Shown: in pieces, positions 39,630 through 48,926 of the stretch
Layout of the letters: each line of letters opens with the position of its first letter
Position numbering within the stretch: position 1 is the stretch's first letter
Origin: Microbacterium natoriense
GTDB taxonomy: Bacteria > Actinomycetota > Actinomycetes > Actinomycetales > Microbacteriaceae
Assembly: GCF_030816295.1 (NCBI RefSeq)
Contig: NZ_JAUSXV010000001.1
Span: forward strand, 1,116,001 to 1,180,000
DNA: 64,000 nt
Direction: 5' to 3'
Translations under genes and position numbers: made by a program
The notes under the pieces: model-generated
Told to the model about the DNA's origin: nothing
The model's input: the letters and a program-made list of their open reading frames with translations, nothing else
Database searches by the model: none

Positions 39630-42296
39630 ATGCGCAACCCCCGATATCGCCATGCCCTCCTACCCCTCTCAGCCCTAGCGATCGCCGCTCTCGTTCTGAC
39701 GCCGCAGCTCGCCAGCGCCTCGTCGTCGTCGCCGACGGCATCAGCTGAGAGTCCGCAGACCAGCTGGGCCGACGCCTTCAATCGAACGACGGAGCGGGGG
39801 TGGGGCGATCAGTACGAGTCGTCACCCACCCGGGTCGCCTCTGTCGCCGATGATGCGGGGCGCATCCGGGTGAACGGCGGTGAGCGGACCATGCACGAGT
39901 CCACCGTCGCGGAATCCACGGACGGCGTGGTGGGCGCCACGCTCAGCTTCTCCGCTGTGCCGACCGACGGACACGGCGCGACCGCCATCGTGACGTCGCG
40001 CAACAACGGCACCGGGTCGTACGGCGTGCGCTTCCGCCTCGACACGCAGGCCCGCGGAGTGCTCTCGATCGCCCGCTACGACGAGGACGACGTGCAGACC
40101 GTGCTCCGACAGGACCGTCTGCTCATCGGAGAGGTACCTCAGAACGCGCCGGTCCGAGTGGAGATCGACACCGAAGGCGTCGACGACGTCGTGATCCGCG
40201 CCCGCGCGTGGGTCATCGGCACCCCTCAGCCCGACTGGCAGATCTCCGCGACCGACAGCTCTGATGAGGCCGTCAGCGCACCGGGCACCCCGGGGATTCA
40301 GACCTACATGTCCCGCGGCAACCGCTCGATCTACCTGCGGGTGGACGATCTCACGGTCGATTCCCCGGACCTGAAGCCGGTGCCGGAGCCCACGCCGACC
40401 GCGGAGCCGACCCCCGTGCCGGAGCCGATGATCACGCCGACTCCGACGGCGGAGCCGACTCCGACGGCAGAGCCGACTCCGACTGCCGAGCCGACGCCGA
40501 CGGCGGAGCCGACTCCGACGGCAGAGCCGACCCCCGAGCCGACGCCGACCCCGACTGCCGAGCCGACACCGCAGCCCACCGCGGAGCCGACCCCCGAGCC
40601 GACGCCGACGACGAATCCTGAGCCGCCTGCGCCTCCCGTCACACCGCCCGCCGCCGACGGGAGCGCCGGTTCCCTCGCCGTCGGTCAGACGGCGTACGCG
40701 GCGCCGGCCGATGCGATCTACGTCGTTCCCGAGGGCTCGCGCAGCGGCGGGACCGGGACGAAGGCGAGCCCCGTCGCCGGCGTCCAGCACGCGATCGACG
40801 CCGCCCCCAGCGGTTCCACGCTGGTTCTGCGTGCGGGCACCTACCGGGAGAGCATCAGCGTCCCCTTCTTCAAGAAGCTGACGATCCAGTCGGCACCGGG
40901 CGAGGCCGTCTGGTTCGACGGCTCGAGGCCCGTCACCGGATGGACTCAGTCCGGAGCGACCTGGGTCGCGCCGTGGAGCACGTTCTTCGATCCGCGGGTG
41001 TCGTTCAGCGCGAACCAGGATGAGACGAGCTGGTGGGTCAACAAGGCGAACCCGATGGCCGGATATCCGGATCAGGTCTGGTTCGACGGCAGCCGCCTGA
41101 CTCAGGTCGGCAGCCGTTCGGCCGTCACCGCCGGTACGTTCTTCGTCGATCAGGCCGCGCGTCAGCTGGTCATCGGATCGAACCCCGACGGGCACGGCGT
41201 CGAAGCGAGCGCGCTCGCGAAGGCGATCAAGATCCAGGGCGCGGGCACCACCGTCCGCGGGATCGGCGTTCAGCGCTACGCCACCACCACCGCGCTCCTG
41301 GGCACGGTCAGCGCCGAGGTCGACGGGATCACCCTGGAGAACATGGTGATCCGCGACAATGCGACGGTCGGACTGTTCGCCTGGAACGACGACAAGACGT
41401 TCCGCAATCTGACGGTCACCGGCAACGGGCTGCTGGGCATCGGAGTGAACGATGCCGAGAACCTGACGATCGAGAACTCCGTGGTCACCGGCAACAACGC
41501 CTCGAAGTTCAACTACACGCCCGTCGCCGGCGGAGTGAAGATCTCGCGAGGCACGGATGTGACTGTGCGTGACAGCATCATCTCCGACAACGTCGCCGCC
41601 ACCGGGCTGTGGTTCGACGTGTCGAGCTCGAAACTGACGATCACCGGCAACGTCTTCGCGAGAAACGGTCGCGAGGGGCTGGAGATCGAGTTGAGCCAGA
41701 CAGCCTTGGTCGCCGACAACTACATCGTCGACAACCTCAACAGCGGCGTGTTCGTCTTCGACTCCGGCGACGTCGACATCTGGAACAACACGATGGCGGG
41801 TAACGGCCGCACGATCACCTACATGCAGGACGAGCGTCGCCAGGAGGTGTCGGGGCTGAGGTCGCTGATCCCGTGGGTGACCAGCGATGTGGCGGTGCGC
41901 AACAACGTGCTGTCGTACGGCGGGCAGGCCTGCCCGATGCTCACGCAGGATCTGACGAACCAGTGGTTCGGCAACGATTTCGGGGTCTCGCAGGATGCGA
42001 ACCTGTACCACCGGACCTCGGCATCGTCGCCCTCCAACTTCGCGTGCTGGGCGGCGGGTTCGAGCGGTACGCGCGGCTTCACCACGATCGAGGAGTTCCG
42101 CTCCTCCACCGGCGGCGACGCGAAGTCGGTGCTCGTGCAGGGAGCGCCCGTGATCGATCCCGGTACCTGGCAGCTGACGGCGGTCAGCCCCGTGACCGGT
42201 GCATATGCGCTGCCGTCGAACATCGCGGACACTCTCGGCGTTCCGGCTCAGACGCGCACCGTAGGCGCTCTGACGCCGCCGGTGACGGCTCGCTGA
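39630..42296 (+). CDS. Secreted right-handed beta-helix protein with PT-repeat linker
   Basis: The start is taken at ATG 39630, which gives a clean signal peptide (RYRHALLPLSALAIAALVLTP...ASA); upstream in-frame codons overlap the previous gene. The 888-residue protein has an N-terminal jelly-roll-like domain (about 45-245, beginning DAFNRTTERGWG), a Pro/Thr/Glu repeat linker (about 250-335) and a parallel beta-helix of pectate-lyase type (about 360-780, with NxxVxxN-like rungs such as NLTIENSVVTGNNAS). No wall-sorting signal is seen. It may bind or cut a polysaccharide; catalytic residues cannot be assigned. Confidence 0.85.
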   Translation: MRNPRYRHALLPLSALAIAALVLTPQLASASSSSPTASAESPQTSWADAFNRTTERGWGDQYESSPTRVASVADDAGRIRVNGGERTMHESTVAESTDGVVGATLSFSAVPTDGHGATAIVTSRNNGTGSYGVRFRLDTQARGVLSIARYDEDDVQTVLRQDRLLIGEVPQNAPVRVEIDTEGVDDVVIRARAWVIGTPQPDWQISATDSSDEAVSAPGTPGIQTYMSRGNRSIYLRVDDLTVDSPDLKPVPEPTPTAEPTPVPEPMITPTPTAEPTPTAEPTPTAEPTPTAEPTPTAEPTPEPTPTPTAEPTPQPTAEPTPEPTPTTNPEPPAPPVTPPAADGSAGSLAVGQTAYAAPADAIYVVPEGSRSGGTGTKASPVAGVQHAIDAAPSGSTLVLRAGTYRESISVPFFKKLTIQSAPGEAVWFDGSRPVTGWTQSGATWVAPWSTFFDPRVSFSANQDETSWWVNKANPMAGYPDQVWFDGSRLTQVGSRSAVTAGTFFVDQAARQLVIGSNPDGHGVEASALAKAIKIQGAGTTVRGIGVQRYATTTALLGTVSAEVDGITLENMVIRDNATVGLFAWNDDKTFRNLTVTGNGLLGIGVNDAENLTIENSVVTGNNASKFNYTPVAGGVKISRGTDVTVRDSIISDNVAATGLWFDVSSSKLTITGNVFARNGREGLEIELSQTALVADNYIVDNLNSGVFVFDSGDVDIWNNTMAGNGRTITYMQDERRQEVSGLRSLIPWVTSDVAVRNNVLSYGGQACPMLTQDLTNQWFGNDFGVSQDANLYHRTSASSPSNFACWAAGSSGTRGFTTIEEFRSSTGGDAKSVLVQGAPVIDPGTWQLTAVSPVTGAYALPSNIADTLGVPAQTRTVGALTPPVTAR
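40381..40630 (+). repeat. Proline/threonine/glutamate repeat (EPTPTA) array
   Basis: Repeated codons give AEPTPT-type units separating two domains of the secreted beta-helix protein. Such linkers are extended and often glycosylated. Units differ at third positions, so it is coding rather than a recent expansion. Confidence 0.9.
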
Positions 42297-42312
42297 GCCG
42301 CTTCCGATCCGA

Positions 42313-42357
42313 CCTCGTCGGCTGAGCCCGCTGTCGCAGGCGACTCAGCCGACGAGG
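42313..42357. terminator. Bidirectional terminator between convergent genes
   Basis: CCTCGTCGGCTGAG (42313-42326) and CTCAGCCGACGAGG (42344-42357) are perfect 14-bp arms around a 17-nt loop. The right arm overlaps the stop of the minus-strand gene. Confidence 0.8.
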
Positions 42358-44021
42358 ACCATGCGGCGCCGGAGGCGCCCGGAACGCAGAGCCTGATCGA
42401 GCGAGACCGCTTTCAGTCCGCGGCGGTCGTACTCGTCGAGCACATCCGAGATCAGCTGCGCGCGGTCGATGGGAGCGATCGCGGGGTCGTCCGCGCCATC
42501 CTGCGCTGCAGCCCGTGAGTCGTGGGCGAGCAGGATCGCGCCCGAGGAGATGCCGGATGTCGCCCTCGCCAGCCGTTCCGCATGCGGTGCGTCACGACCG
42601 TCGAGCGCGCTCGTCGTCCACAGCACCGAAGTCATGCCCGCGCGTCGAACAGCCCACCAGGTCGAGACCGAGAGCGCGCCGTACGGCGGGCGGTACCAGC
42701 GGATCGAGCGGCCGGTCTGGTCCTCGAGCTCGGCCTTCGACTCCGTCAGCATCCGAAAGCCCTCGGCCCGGGGGAACGACGTCAGCCGGCGATGGTCGGC
42801 GCCGTGCAGGGCGATCTCGTGACCCTCCGACAGGATGCGCTCGACCAGCTCCGGGTGGGTGCGGGTGCGGGTGAGGAGCACGAAGAACGTCGCGGTGGCG
42901 CCTCGCTTCGCCAGCTCGTCGAGGATGCGAGGGGTCCACTCGGAGTCCGGTCCATCGTCGAGTGTGAGCACCACGACGGGCTGCGATGTGTGCACGCCCG
43001 TGACCGAGCGGAAGAAGGGCGAGATCGCGCGAGCGAGACGGGACAGCGCCGCTCGCACCGCACGGATGCCGCCGGTGCGAGGAGCGTTGTCGCGCGCGTA
43101 CTCGGGTGCAGCGGCCCCCAGCGCGCCTTGCACGAGGCCGATGCCGCGCTGCACTTCCCGTGAACCGGCGGCGCGTCGGGACAGCGAGCGCGTGAGAGCA
43201 CCGGAGGCCTGCCGCAGCGCGCCGCGGACGGCCCATCCGGCGCCCTTGATCAGATTGCGCACGCGCGAGACCGCCCTCGCAACGGCTCCGTCGGCGAGAC
43301 GCAACTCGATCACGGACTGGGTCTGCCCGTGATGGCGTGCACGTGCGAGCGCGAATCGTCGAGTGGCCCTGCCCTCCTCCAAGAGGTCTTCGGCGACGGA
43401 TGCCGGACATGCGACGACGCGGCCGCCGGCACGGACGATGGCGCGGGTGAACAGCGTGTCCTCTCCGCCGGAGAGGCCGAGCGACGCGTCGAAGGAGATC
43501 CCCGCGCGCCGGATCCAGGCGAGATCCAGCAAGAGGTTGCCGGCGCCGGCCGCGGGAAGGGACTCGCCGTCCTCGCGGAGCGGCCGCGCGAACAGACCGG
43601 AGGCCAGCACCCAGGGGTCGGTCCCGGACGGGAACACGGTGCGCACATGTCCGGCCACAGCCGCAGCGCCCGTGCGACGCCAGGTGTCGACGAGGGCGCG
43701 AAGCCAGTTCGGATGCGGCACCTCGTCGTCGTCGATGAATGCGAGAAGGTCGAACCCCGTCGTCACGTCGAGCGCGTGCTGGCGCGCCGCCGCGATCCCC
43801 GGAGTCGGTTCAGGCGCGTAGGTCGTCGCGACGGGGAGGTCGTCGGACGTCGCGAGCGCCTCTGCGCTGCGATCCGGATCGTTGTCGATCACGAAGACCT
43901 CGACGCTGACACCGTCCTCCAGCTCGGCGAAGCGGTCGGGCAGGGCGGCCAGCAGGCTCGCGAGTCGTTCAGGTCGACGGAAGGTCGGGATGGCGACCGC
44001 GATGCGAAGATCCTGCGCCAT
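42345..44021 (-). CDS. GT2 glycosyltransferase - polysaccharide deacetylase fusion
   Basis: The N-half of this 558-residue protein (about 1-250) is a GT-A family 2 glycosyltransferase (VAIPTFRRPERLAS, AFIDDDEVPHPNW, GLSGGEDTLFTRA). The C-half (about 335-545) is a NodB-type deacetylase with LTLDDGPD, HGADHRR, RPPYGALS and LLAHDS, all catalytic positions present. The pairing suggests that the sugar added, probably an N-acetylhexosamine, is also de-N-acetylated. No clear signal peptide precedes the deacetylase half, so both may work in the cytosol. It overlaps the next upstream gene by one base. Confidence 0.9.
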   Translation of the reverse strand: MAQDLRIAVAIPTFRRPERLASLLAALPDRFAELEDGVSVEVFVIDNDPDRSAEALATSDDLPVATTYAPEPTPGIAAARQHALDVTTGFDLLAFIDDDEVPHPNWLRALVDTWRRTGAAAVAGHVRTVFPSGTDPWVLASGLFARPLREDGESLPAAGAGNLLLDLAWIRRAGISFDASLGLSGGEDTLFTRAIVRAGGRVVACPASVAEDLLEEGRATRRFALARARHHGQTQSVIELRLADGAVARAVSRVRNLIKGAGWAVRGALRQASGALTRSLSRRAAGSREVQRGIGLVQGALGAAAPEYARDNAPRTGGIRAVRAALSRLARAISPFFRSVTGVHTSQPVVVLTLDDGPDSEWTPRILDELAKRGATATFFVLLTRTRTHPELVERILSEGHEIALHGADHRRLTSFPRAEGFRMLTESKAELEDQTGRSIRWYRPPYGALSVSTWWAVRRAGMTSVLWTTSALDGRDAPHAERLARATSGISSGAILLAHDSRAAAQDGADDPAIAPIDRAQLISDVLDEYDRRGLKAVSLDQALRSGRLRRRMVLVG

Positions 44022-46231
44022 CAGCCGGCCCGTCGGAGCATGGATGCTGCGCGGAAGGCTTCGGCGTGCGCGGCGCCGACCGTGGTCCAGTCGCGCTGCG
44101 ACAGGTCAGGCTCGCCCTTCACTCCCTCGCCGATGGCTGCTCTTACTCGGGCGAGGTCGGCATCCGCGAGCTCCCCGTCGAACAGGTGGACCCATCGTTC
44201 GCCGACCTCCTCTGCCAGAGCGCGGTTCACCGCGTTGTCAGGCACGAGGATCGGTCGAGTCACGGAGAGCGCGGCGAGAGCCGTCCCCGAGTTGTGCATG
44301 TGCCGATAGGGGAGAACGATGAACTCCGCGTCGGCGATCCGGCGCACCAGCTCCGCATCGTCGAGGAAGCGGAAATCGAACTCGACGCGTTCATCGCCGC
44401 CGGCGAGCGAGATCAGCTCGGACTTCAGGTCGTCGGTCGACGGGCGCCCTGCGATCGACAGCGACGTGCCCTCGGCATCCAACGAGCGGAAGGCCCCGAT
44501 GAGCTGCTCGACGCCTTTGTAGCGGCGGATCAATCCGACGTAGCCGATGCGGCCCTTCGTCGGGGCGGGAGCGGGATGAGGGGCGAACCAGTCGCGGTAG
44601 TGCCCGTGCAGGATGGTCCTGCGTGCGTGCCCGTCGGGGAGCGGTGTGTCGTCGTTGAGGGTGATGGTCAGCGTCGTCAGACGATCGAGCCGGTCGAGCA
44701 GCGCGAGATCGAGTCGCGACATGTCGGATGGCCGGTCGAGATTGTGGAGCGTCCGCACTACGGCCACACGAGTCAGCCGCACGCGGATCAGGAAGGCGAT
44801 CGTCAGCACTCTTCGGGCCATCCGCCCGGCGAGCTTGTGGCCGCCGACCAGCAGCTCCGGCCAGTGCACGTGGAACACGTCGAGTCGCCCGATCAGCGCT
44901 CGACGCCAGGAGAAGAACGACAGCTCGATGCCCGGGGTATCGTCCAGCGCGGTACACAACTGCACCAGGTACGGATTCGTCGTGGGGCGGAGGCGGGTGA
45001 GCGACTCCATCACGACGAGCGGACGCCGCCGCGCGTGCAGAGCCGTGGAATACCACTGACCGACGACCGACGGCAGCCGGGCCTCGGACCACCGCGAGTG
45101 CGGGCGACCGGGATTCGTCTGCGCATCGCGCAGCGCCTCGGCGAGACGATCGGGCAACCCGGGGGCGTCGGCGCTGACGACGCGCGCATTGATGTGGGCG
45201 AGCGTCGGAGGCCCGCCGAGGTCGAGGCACACCACAGGCATGCCCATTGCGCTCGCTTCGCCGACGATCCATCCGGCCTGGTCGTGCATGGACGGGAACA
45301 GGAGCGCGTCCGACGATGCCAGGCTCTCCAGCGTCTCCTCGCGTGTGAGATGCCCGCGGAAGTCGACGCGGTCTTCGATACGGAGCTTTCGTGCGAGCCG
45401 GCGCAGGCGACCGAGTTCGTACCCCTCGCCCAGTATCTGGAGGCGCCATCCTTCCGCCGCCGGGCGGGAGATGGCCTCGAGGGCGAGAGCCGCGCCCTTC
45501 CACGCGAGCAGGCGGCCAGCGAACACGGCCGTCCGGCCGGAGTCGCTTCCCCGGTGGGCGGGGATCTCTTCGGCGAAGGCCGCGTTCGGCTCGACCACGA
45601 CGTTTCGCGCATGACGGAATCGTCGAGCGACGTCGGGGTTCTGCGCCACGACCAGGGCAGCGCGCCGGGCCGTCGAGTCACCCCAGACGGCTCGAGGGAG
45701 AGCGGTGAGGGCGATGCGCGCGAGTTCGGTCACGGTGCCGCGTGCTCCGAGCCATCGTCGCAGTTTCGAGACGGGCACACGGCTGGCACCGCCGACGGGT
45801 CCCCACACCACAGGGGTGTCGAGCCCTGCTACGCCGCACGGCATCCAATCGTTCGCGAAGGTGACATGGTGGGCGAGGTCGAATCCGACTTCCGCATGCA
45901 GGCGCCGGGCGGTCCGTCCGGCGAGCCGCTGCCACAGCGCGTAGTACCAGTACAGATCCCAGCCGCGCCGCTTCCAGCGCATGATCCGCTGCGGAAGGTC
46001 GATGTGCACCACGTTCACGCGGGCCGCGAGGTCGGGCGATGCGGCCAGCGCTTCCTCGAGCGAAGCGCGGAAGCGTTCGCGGGTGAGGATCCAGACGTCC
46101 CCGGTCTCGGCGGCCGCACGTGCGATGGCCCACCCGGCTGACGCCTCGGGGCCCTGCCCAGGGCCGCACGCGTAGGCGCTGATCAGGATCCGAGGCCTGT
46201 GCGCTCTGCTCAGAGGGTCGACGACGGTCAT
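44021..46231 (-). CDS. Double GT4-type glycosyltransferase fusion
   Basis: ATG 46231 follows GGGGAGGAC. The 736-residue protein joins two GT-B glycosyltransferases in one frame. The first (about 1-405) contains ISAYACGPGQGPEASAGW, FAGRLLAWKGA and the EX7E-like region (FPSMHDQAGWIVGEASAMG). The second (about 408-736, from MESLTRLRPTTNPYLV) contains YVGLIRRYKGVEQLI and LPYRHMHNSGTALAAL. No stop separates them. Each half is about the length of a complete enzyme, so the protein may add two sugars in sequence. Confidence 0.87.
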   Translation of the reverse strand: MTVVDPLSRAHRPRILISAYACGPGQGPEASAGWAIARAAAETGDVWILTRERFRASLEEALAASPDLAARVNVVHIDLPQRIMRWKRRGWDLYWYYALWQRLAGRTARRLHAEVGFDLAHHVTFANDWMPCGVAGLDTPVVWGPVGGASRVPVSKLRRWLGARGTVTELARIALTALPRAVWGDSTARRAALVVAQNPDVARRFRHARNVVVEPNAAFAEEIPAHRGSDSGRTAVFAGRLLAWKGAALALEAISRPAAEGWRLQILGEGYELGRLRRLARKLRIEDRVDFRGHLTREETLESLASSDALLFPSMHDQAGWIVGEASAMGMPVVCLDLGGPPTLAHINARVVSADAPGLPDRLAEALRDAQTNPGRPHSRWSEARLPSVVGQWYSTALHARRRPLVVMESLTRLRPTTNPYLVQLCTALDDTPGIELSFFSWRRALIGRLDVFHVHWPELLVGGHKLAGRMARRVLTIAFLIRVRLTRVAVVRTLHNLDRPSDMSRLDLALLDRLDRLTTLTITLNDDTPLPDGHARRTILHGHYRDWFAPHPAPAPTKGRIGYVGLIRRYKGVEQLIGAFRSLDAEGTSLSIAGRPSTDDLKSELISLAGGDERVEFDFRFLDDAELVRRIADAEFIVLPYRHMHNSGTALAALSVTRPILVPDNAVNRALAEEVGERWVHLFDGELADADLARVRAAIGEGVKGEPDLSQRDWTTVGAAHAEAFRAASMLRRAG

Positions 46232-46353
46232 GACAAGTCCTCCCCTTCGCCGAGGCGTCGGCGTCGCTCCCCAGATGCGGGCCCCCTCGGCAAGGCATAC
46301 TCTATCTGGTGGATGAGGGCCCTCACGGGGGTTCGACTGAGGGGACGGGCCGA

Positions 46354-47094
46354 ATGACCACCGAGAGCTTCGCGGATTCTCTGAGGCGTCTGTCGTCCGC
46401 GCAGAAGGGCAGAGCGAAGGGCGCGCCCGCATACAGCGTCTACGTGAATCGGCCGGTCGGACGCGTGTTCGCCGCCGTCGCGTACCGCATCGGGCTCTCG
46501 CCCAACGGCGTCACCGCCGTCAGCGCGGTGTTCACCTTCTCCGGCATCCTCGTGCTCGCCCTCGTCGACCCGTCGTGGTGGACCGGCCTCGTCGTCTGGC
46601 TGCTCCTGGCGATCGGCTACGCCCTCGATTCTGCAGACGGACAGGTCGCGCGGCTGCGCGGCGGCGGCTCGCTCGCGGGGGAGTGGCTCGATCACTTCAT
46701 CGACGCGATCAAGATCGTCTCCCTCCCCATCGCGACCGCGATCGGCCTCTACCGTTTCAGCGGCCTGCCCACGCTCTACGTCCTGGTGCCCCTGGCTTTC
46801 GCCGTGTGCGCGACAGCGACGTTCTTCGGGATGATCCTGAACGACCTCCTGAAGGCGTCGAAGGGGATCGCGTCCTCGGCGCAACAGGGCGGTGGCGGCG
46901 CACTGCGCTCTATCGTCCTGCTTCCGGTCGATTACGGCATCGTGTGCCTCGTCTACGTGCTGTGGGGGTGGCCGAGCATCTTCGCATTCGCGTACGCCTT
47001 CTTCTTCGCGGCCGCCGCCGCCTTCTGTCTGCTGGCCGCAGTGCGCTGGTTCCGGAACATGCGCAGCCTCGGCAACGGCGGCGGGAATGACTGA
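46354..47094 (+). CDS. CDP-alcohol phosphatidyltransferase family membrane protein
   Basis: ATG 46354 is preferred over the upstream in-frame start for the GAGGGGACGG spacing. The 246-residue protein has about six membrane helices and the complete family motif: D92, D95-G96, A99-R100, G109, D113 and D117. These enzymes join a CDP-alcohol to an alcohol or lipid. Its substrate is unknown; wall-polymer or glycolipid assembly is likely from context. It is divergent from the double glycosyltransferase (122-bp gap with a possible -10 around 46303) and overlaps the next gene by 8 bp. Confidence 0.92.
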   Translation: MTTESFADSLRRLSSAQKGRAKGAPAYSVYVNRPVGRVFAAVAYRIGLSPNGVTAVSAVFTFSGILVLALVDPSWWTGLVVWLLLAIGYALDSADGQVARLRGGGSLAGEWLDHFIDAIKIVSLPIATAIGLYRFSGLPTLYVLVPLAFAVCATATFFGMILNDLLKASKGIASSAQQGGGGALRSIVLLPVDYGIVCLVYVLWGWPSIFAFAYAFFFAAAAAFCLLAAVRWFRNMRSLGNGGGND

Positions 47095-47998
47095 CGACAC
47101 GACGCTCGCCGTCATCGTCGTGAACTACGGCTCGTCGGATCTGCTCGAGCGCAACCTCGTTCCGACCAGCCGCGCGCTCGACGACGTCGCCGTGTACGTC
47201 GTCGACAACCGCTCCACGAGCGACGAGGCGAGCGTCATCCGCGCGCTCGCGGAGCGAGAGGGATGGGTCGCTCTCCTGCAGGACGAGAACGTCGGTTTCG
47301 GAGTCGGCGTGAACAGAGGAGTGGATGCTGCGCGGGCAGACGGGCGGACCCGCTTCCTGCTCATCAATCCGGATGCGTCGATCGGCGCGCCTGACGTGCG
47401 CCTGCTTCTCGACGCGGTCGATTCGAGCGAGAAGATCGTCGCGGCGCCGGTCATCACAGACGGCGCGGGGCGGGTCTGGTCGGCCGGGCACGTGCTCGAT
47501 CTCCGCGACGGCGCCACGCACGGGCGGGCCTGGTCCGAGCGGAATCCGCACGCGGAGGTGCGGCGCTGGCTCACCGGCGCTGCACTCATGATCAACTCCG
47601 CCGCATGGGACGCCGTGGGCGGGTTCGATGAGGACTACTTCCTCTATTGGGAAGACGTGGACTTCTCCCTGCGGGTCGAGGACGCCGGCGGTCGGCTGCT
47701 CCTCGTCGAGGAGGCGAAGGCCGTGCACGACGAGGGCGGGACGCAGGGCATCGGCGACCCCGACGTCCATGCCAAGTCGCCGCTGTACTACTACTACAAC
47801 GTCCGGAACCGGATGCTGCTCGCACAGAAGCTCTTCGAATCCGAGACCGTGCGGCGTTGGGATGCCGTATCGACCGCGGCCGCGCGGGAGATACTCCTCC
47901 GCGGCGGCAAGCGTCAGCTGCTGCGGCCGTGGCGTCCCGTGGGCGCCGTGTGGCGCGGCTGGCGCGATGCGCGGCGCATCGCCAGGCGGGCGAACTGA
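47087..47998 (+). CDS. GT2 glycosyltransferase, rhamnosyltransferase-like
   Basis: ATG 47087 overlaps the previous stop by 8 bp. The 303-residue GT-A enzyme shows VIVVNYGSSDLLERNL, VDNRSTSDEAS, INPDASIG (metal-binding region), TGAALMINSAAWDAVGGFDE and YWEDVDFSLRVEDAGG, the pattern of WbbL-like rhamnosyltransferases. It has no membrane helix. Translational coupling to the CDP-alcohol enzyme suggests that both modify one lipid-linked glycan. Confidence 0.9.
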   Translation: MTDDTTLAVIVVNYGSSDLLERNLVPTSRALDDVAVYVVDNRSTSDEASVIRALAEREGWVALLQDENVGFGVGVNRGVDAARADGRTRFLLINPDASIGAPDVRLLLDAVDSSEKIVAAPVITDGAGRVWSAGHVLDLRDGATHGRAWSERNPHAEVRRWLTGAALMINSAAWDAVGGFDEDYFLYWEDVDFSLRVEDAGGRLLLVEEAKAVHDEGGTQGIGDPDVHAKSPLYYYYNVRNRMLLAQKLFESETVRRWDAVSTAAAREILLRGGKRQLLRPWRPVGAVWRGWRDARRIARRAN

Positions 47999-48076
47999 TC
48001 CCTCGGTCGGCGTGCGCGGGGTTCGGATAGAATCGCCCCGTCCGTCGAGAGCGCGACGGCCGGGTCAGGGGAGTGC

Positions 48077-48727
48077 GTGAGCATGGTCGAAGCATCGAAC
48101 GGATCGGGTCGGAGCCCACGGCGCAGGATCTGGTTGTGGGCCGGCATCGCGCTCGCGCTCGCGGTCGTCGTCGCGATCATCGTGTACGTCGCCCTCACCT
48201 CCGGAAACGGAGACGAGACGGATCCGGGCGCGGGCCCGTCGTCGTCGGCCACGCCGACCGCGCCGTCCGGTGACGCGGATCCCAGCGCGCCGCCCACTCC
48301 GGACCCCGCCGCGACTCCGGGAACCATGCCCGAACTCGCCCCCGTCTCCCCGGACGCGCCAGCCGACAACGGCGAAGGGCTCGTCGCCCGGATCTCCGCG
48401 ATGAAGGCCGTCGACGGAGAGGCCGTGCAGGCCGGTGAGATCGGTGGACCGGCCGTGCAGTTCACGCTCTCGATCACCAACGACACCGACGAGGCGATCG
48501 ATCTGGGCCTCATCGCCGTGAACGCCTACATCGGGGAAGCGCGCACCCCCGCCGGCGGGCTCGTGCGACCAGGCGGAGCGCCTTTCGAGGGAACGCTGAA
48601 AGCCGGAGACTCCGCGGAGGGCGTCTACGTCTACACGATTCCCGAGGATGAGCGCGGTGACGTGACGCTCACGATCGACTACCGGGCCGGTCAGCCCGCC
48701 TTCGTGTTCCGCGGACCCGTCGGCTGA
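48077..48727 (+). CDS. Membrane-anchored protein with external beta domain
   Basis: The start is GTG 48077, or ATG 48083 six bases later, which sits at better distance from AGGGGAG. The roughly 215-residue product has a basic N-terminus, one membrane helix (about 19-42), a Pro/Ser/Thr/Asp linker (about 45-95) and an external domain of about 110 residues rich in beta strands (VQFTLSITNDTDEAIDLG, DVTLTIDYRAG). This resembles DUF4352-type lipoproteins or anchored domains. The function is unknown. Confidence 0.75.
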   Translation: MSMVEASNGSGRSPRRRIWLWAGIALALAVVVAIIVYVALTSGNGDETDPGAGPSSSATPTAPSGDADPSAPPTPDPAATPGTMPELAPVSPDAPADNGEGLVARISAMKAVDGEAVQAGEIGGPAVQFTLSITNDTDEAIDLGLIAVNAYIGEARTPAGGLVRPGGAPFEGTLKAGDSAEGVYVYTIPEDERGDVTLTIDYRAGQPAFVFRGPVG

Positions 48728-48810
48728 CCCGCGTCCCGTCCGGCTCCCCGTCCCGCGTCCCGCCGGACGCCGATGAGGACGAAGGTCCACATATCGGATC
48801 GACCTGAGTC

Positions 48811-48839
48811 TTGCCGATATGCAGGCTTTGCTCTATGCT
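48811..48839 (+). promoter_or_regulatory. Promoter of the LamG/PKD exoprotein
   Basis: TTGCCG (48811-48816) and TATGCT (48834-48839) with a 17-bp spacer form a good housekeeping-sigma promoter. It leaves a leader of about 80 nt before GTG 48927. The leader has a short hairpin (CGTCT/AGACG, about 48859-48873) and a CTGGGGA motif (48914-48920) that doubles as ribosome site. Confidence 0.7.
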
Positions 48840-48926
48840 CAGCCCAGGGGAAAAGGTCGTCTGTGGGAGACGGTCTTCATGAAGCGCCGCTCAGGTGTGC
48901 GCTGTGCAGAACTCTGGGGAGAAAAA

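Noticed and set aside
40381..40630. CRISPR or satellite array
   Set aside because: It is an in-frame Pro/Thr/Glu linker with codon-level variation.
39822..42011. Long open frame on the minus strand inside the beta-helix gene
   Set aside because: It has no recognisable domain and strongly biased composition; the plus strand has signal peptide, linker and beta-helix.
48819..48926. Earlier start of the LamG/PKD protein at ATG 48819 or 48879
   Set aside because: ATG 48819 lies within the predicted promoter, and both add residues before the signal peptide; GTG 48927 has the ribosome site at proper distance.
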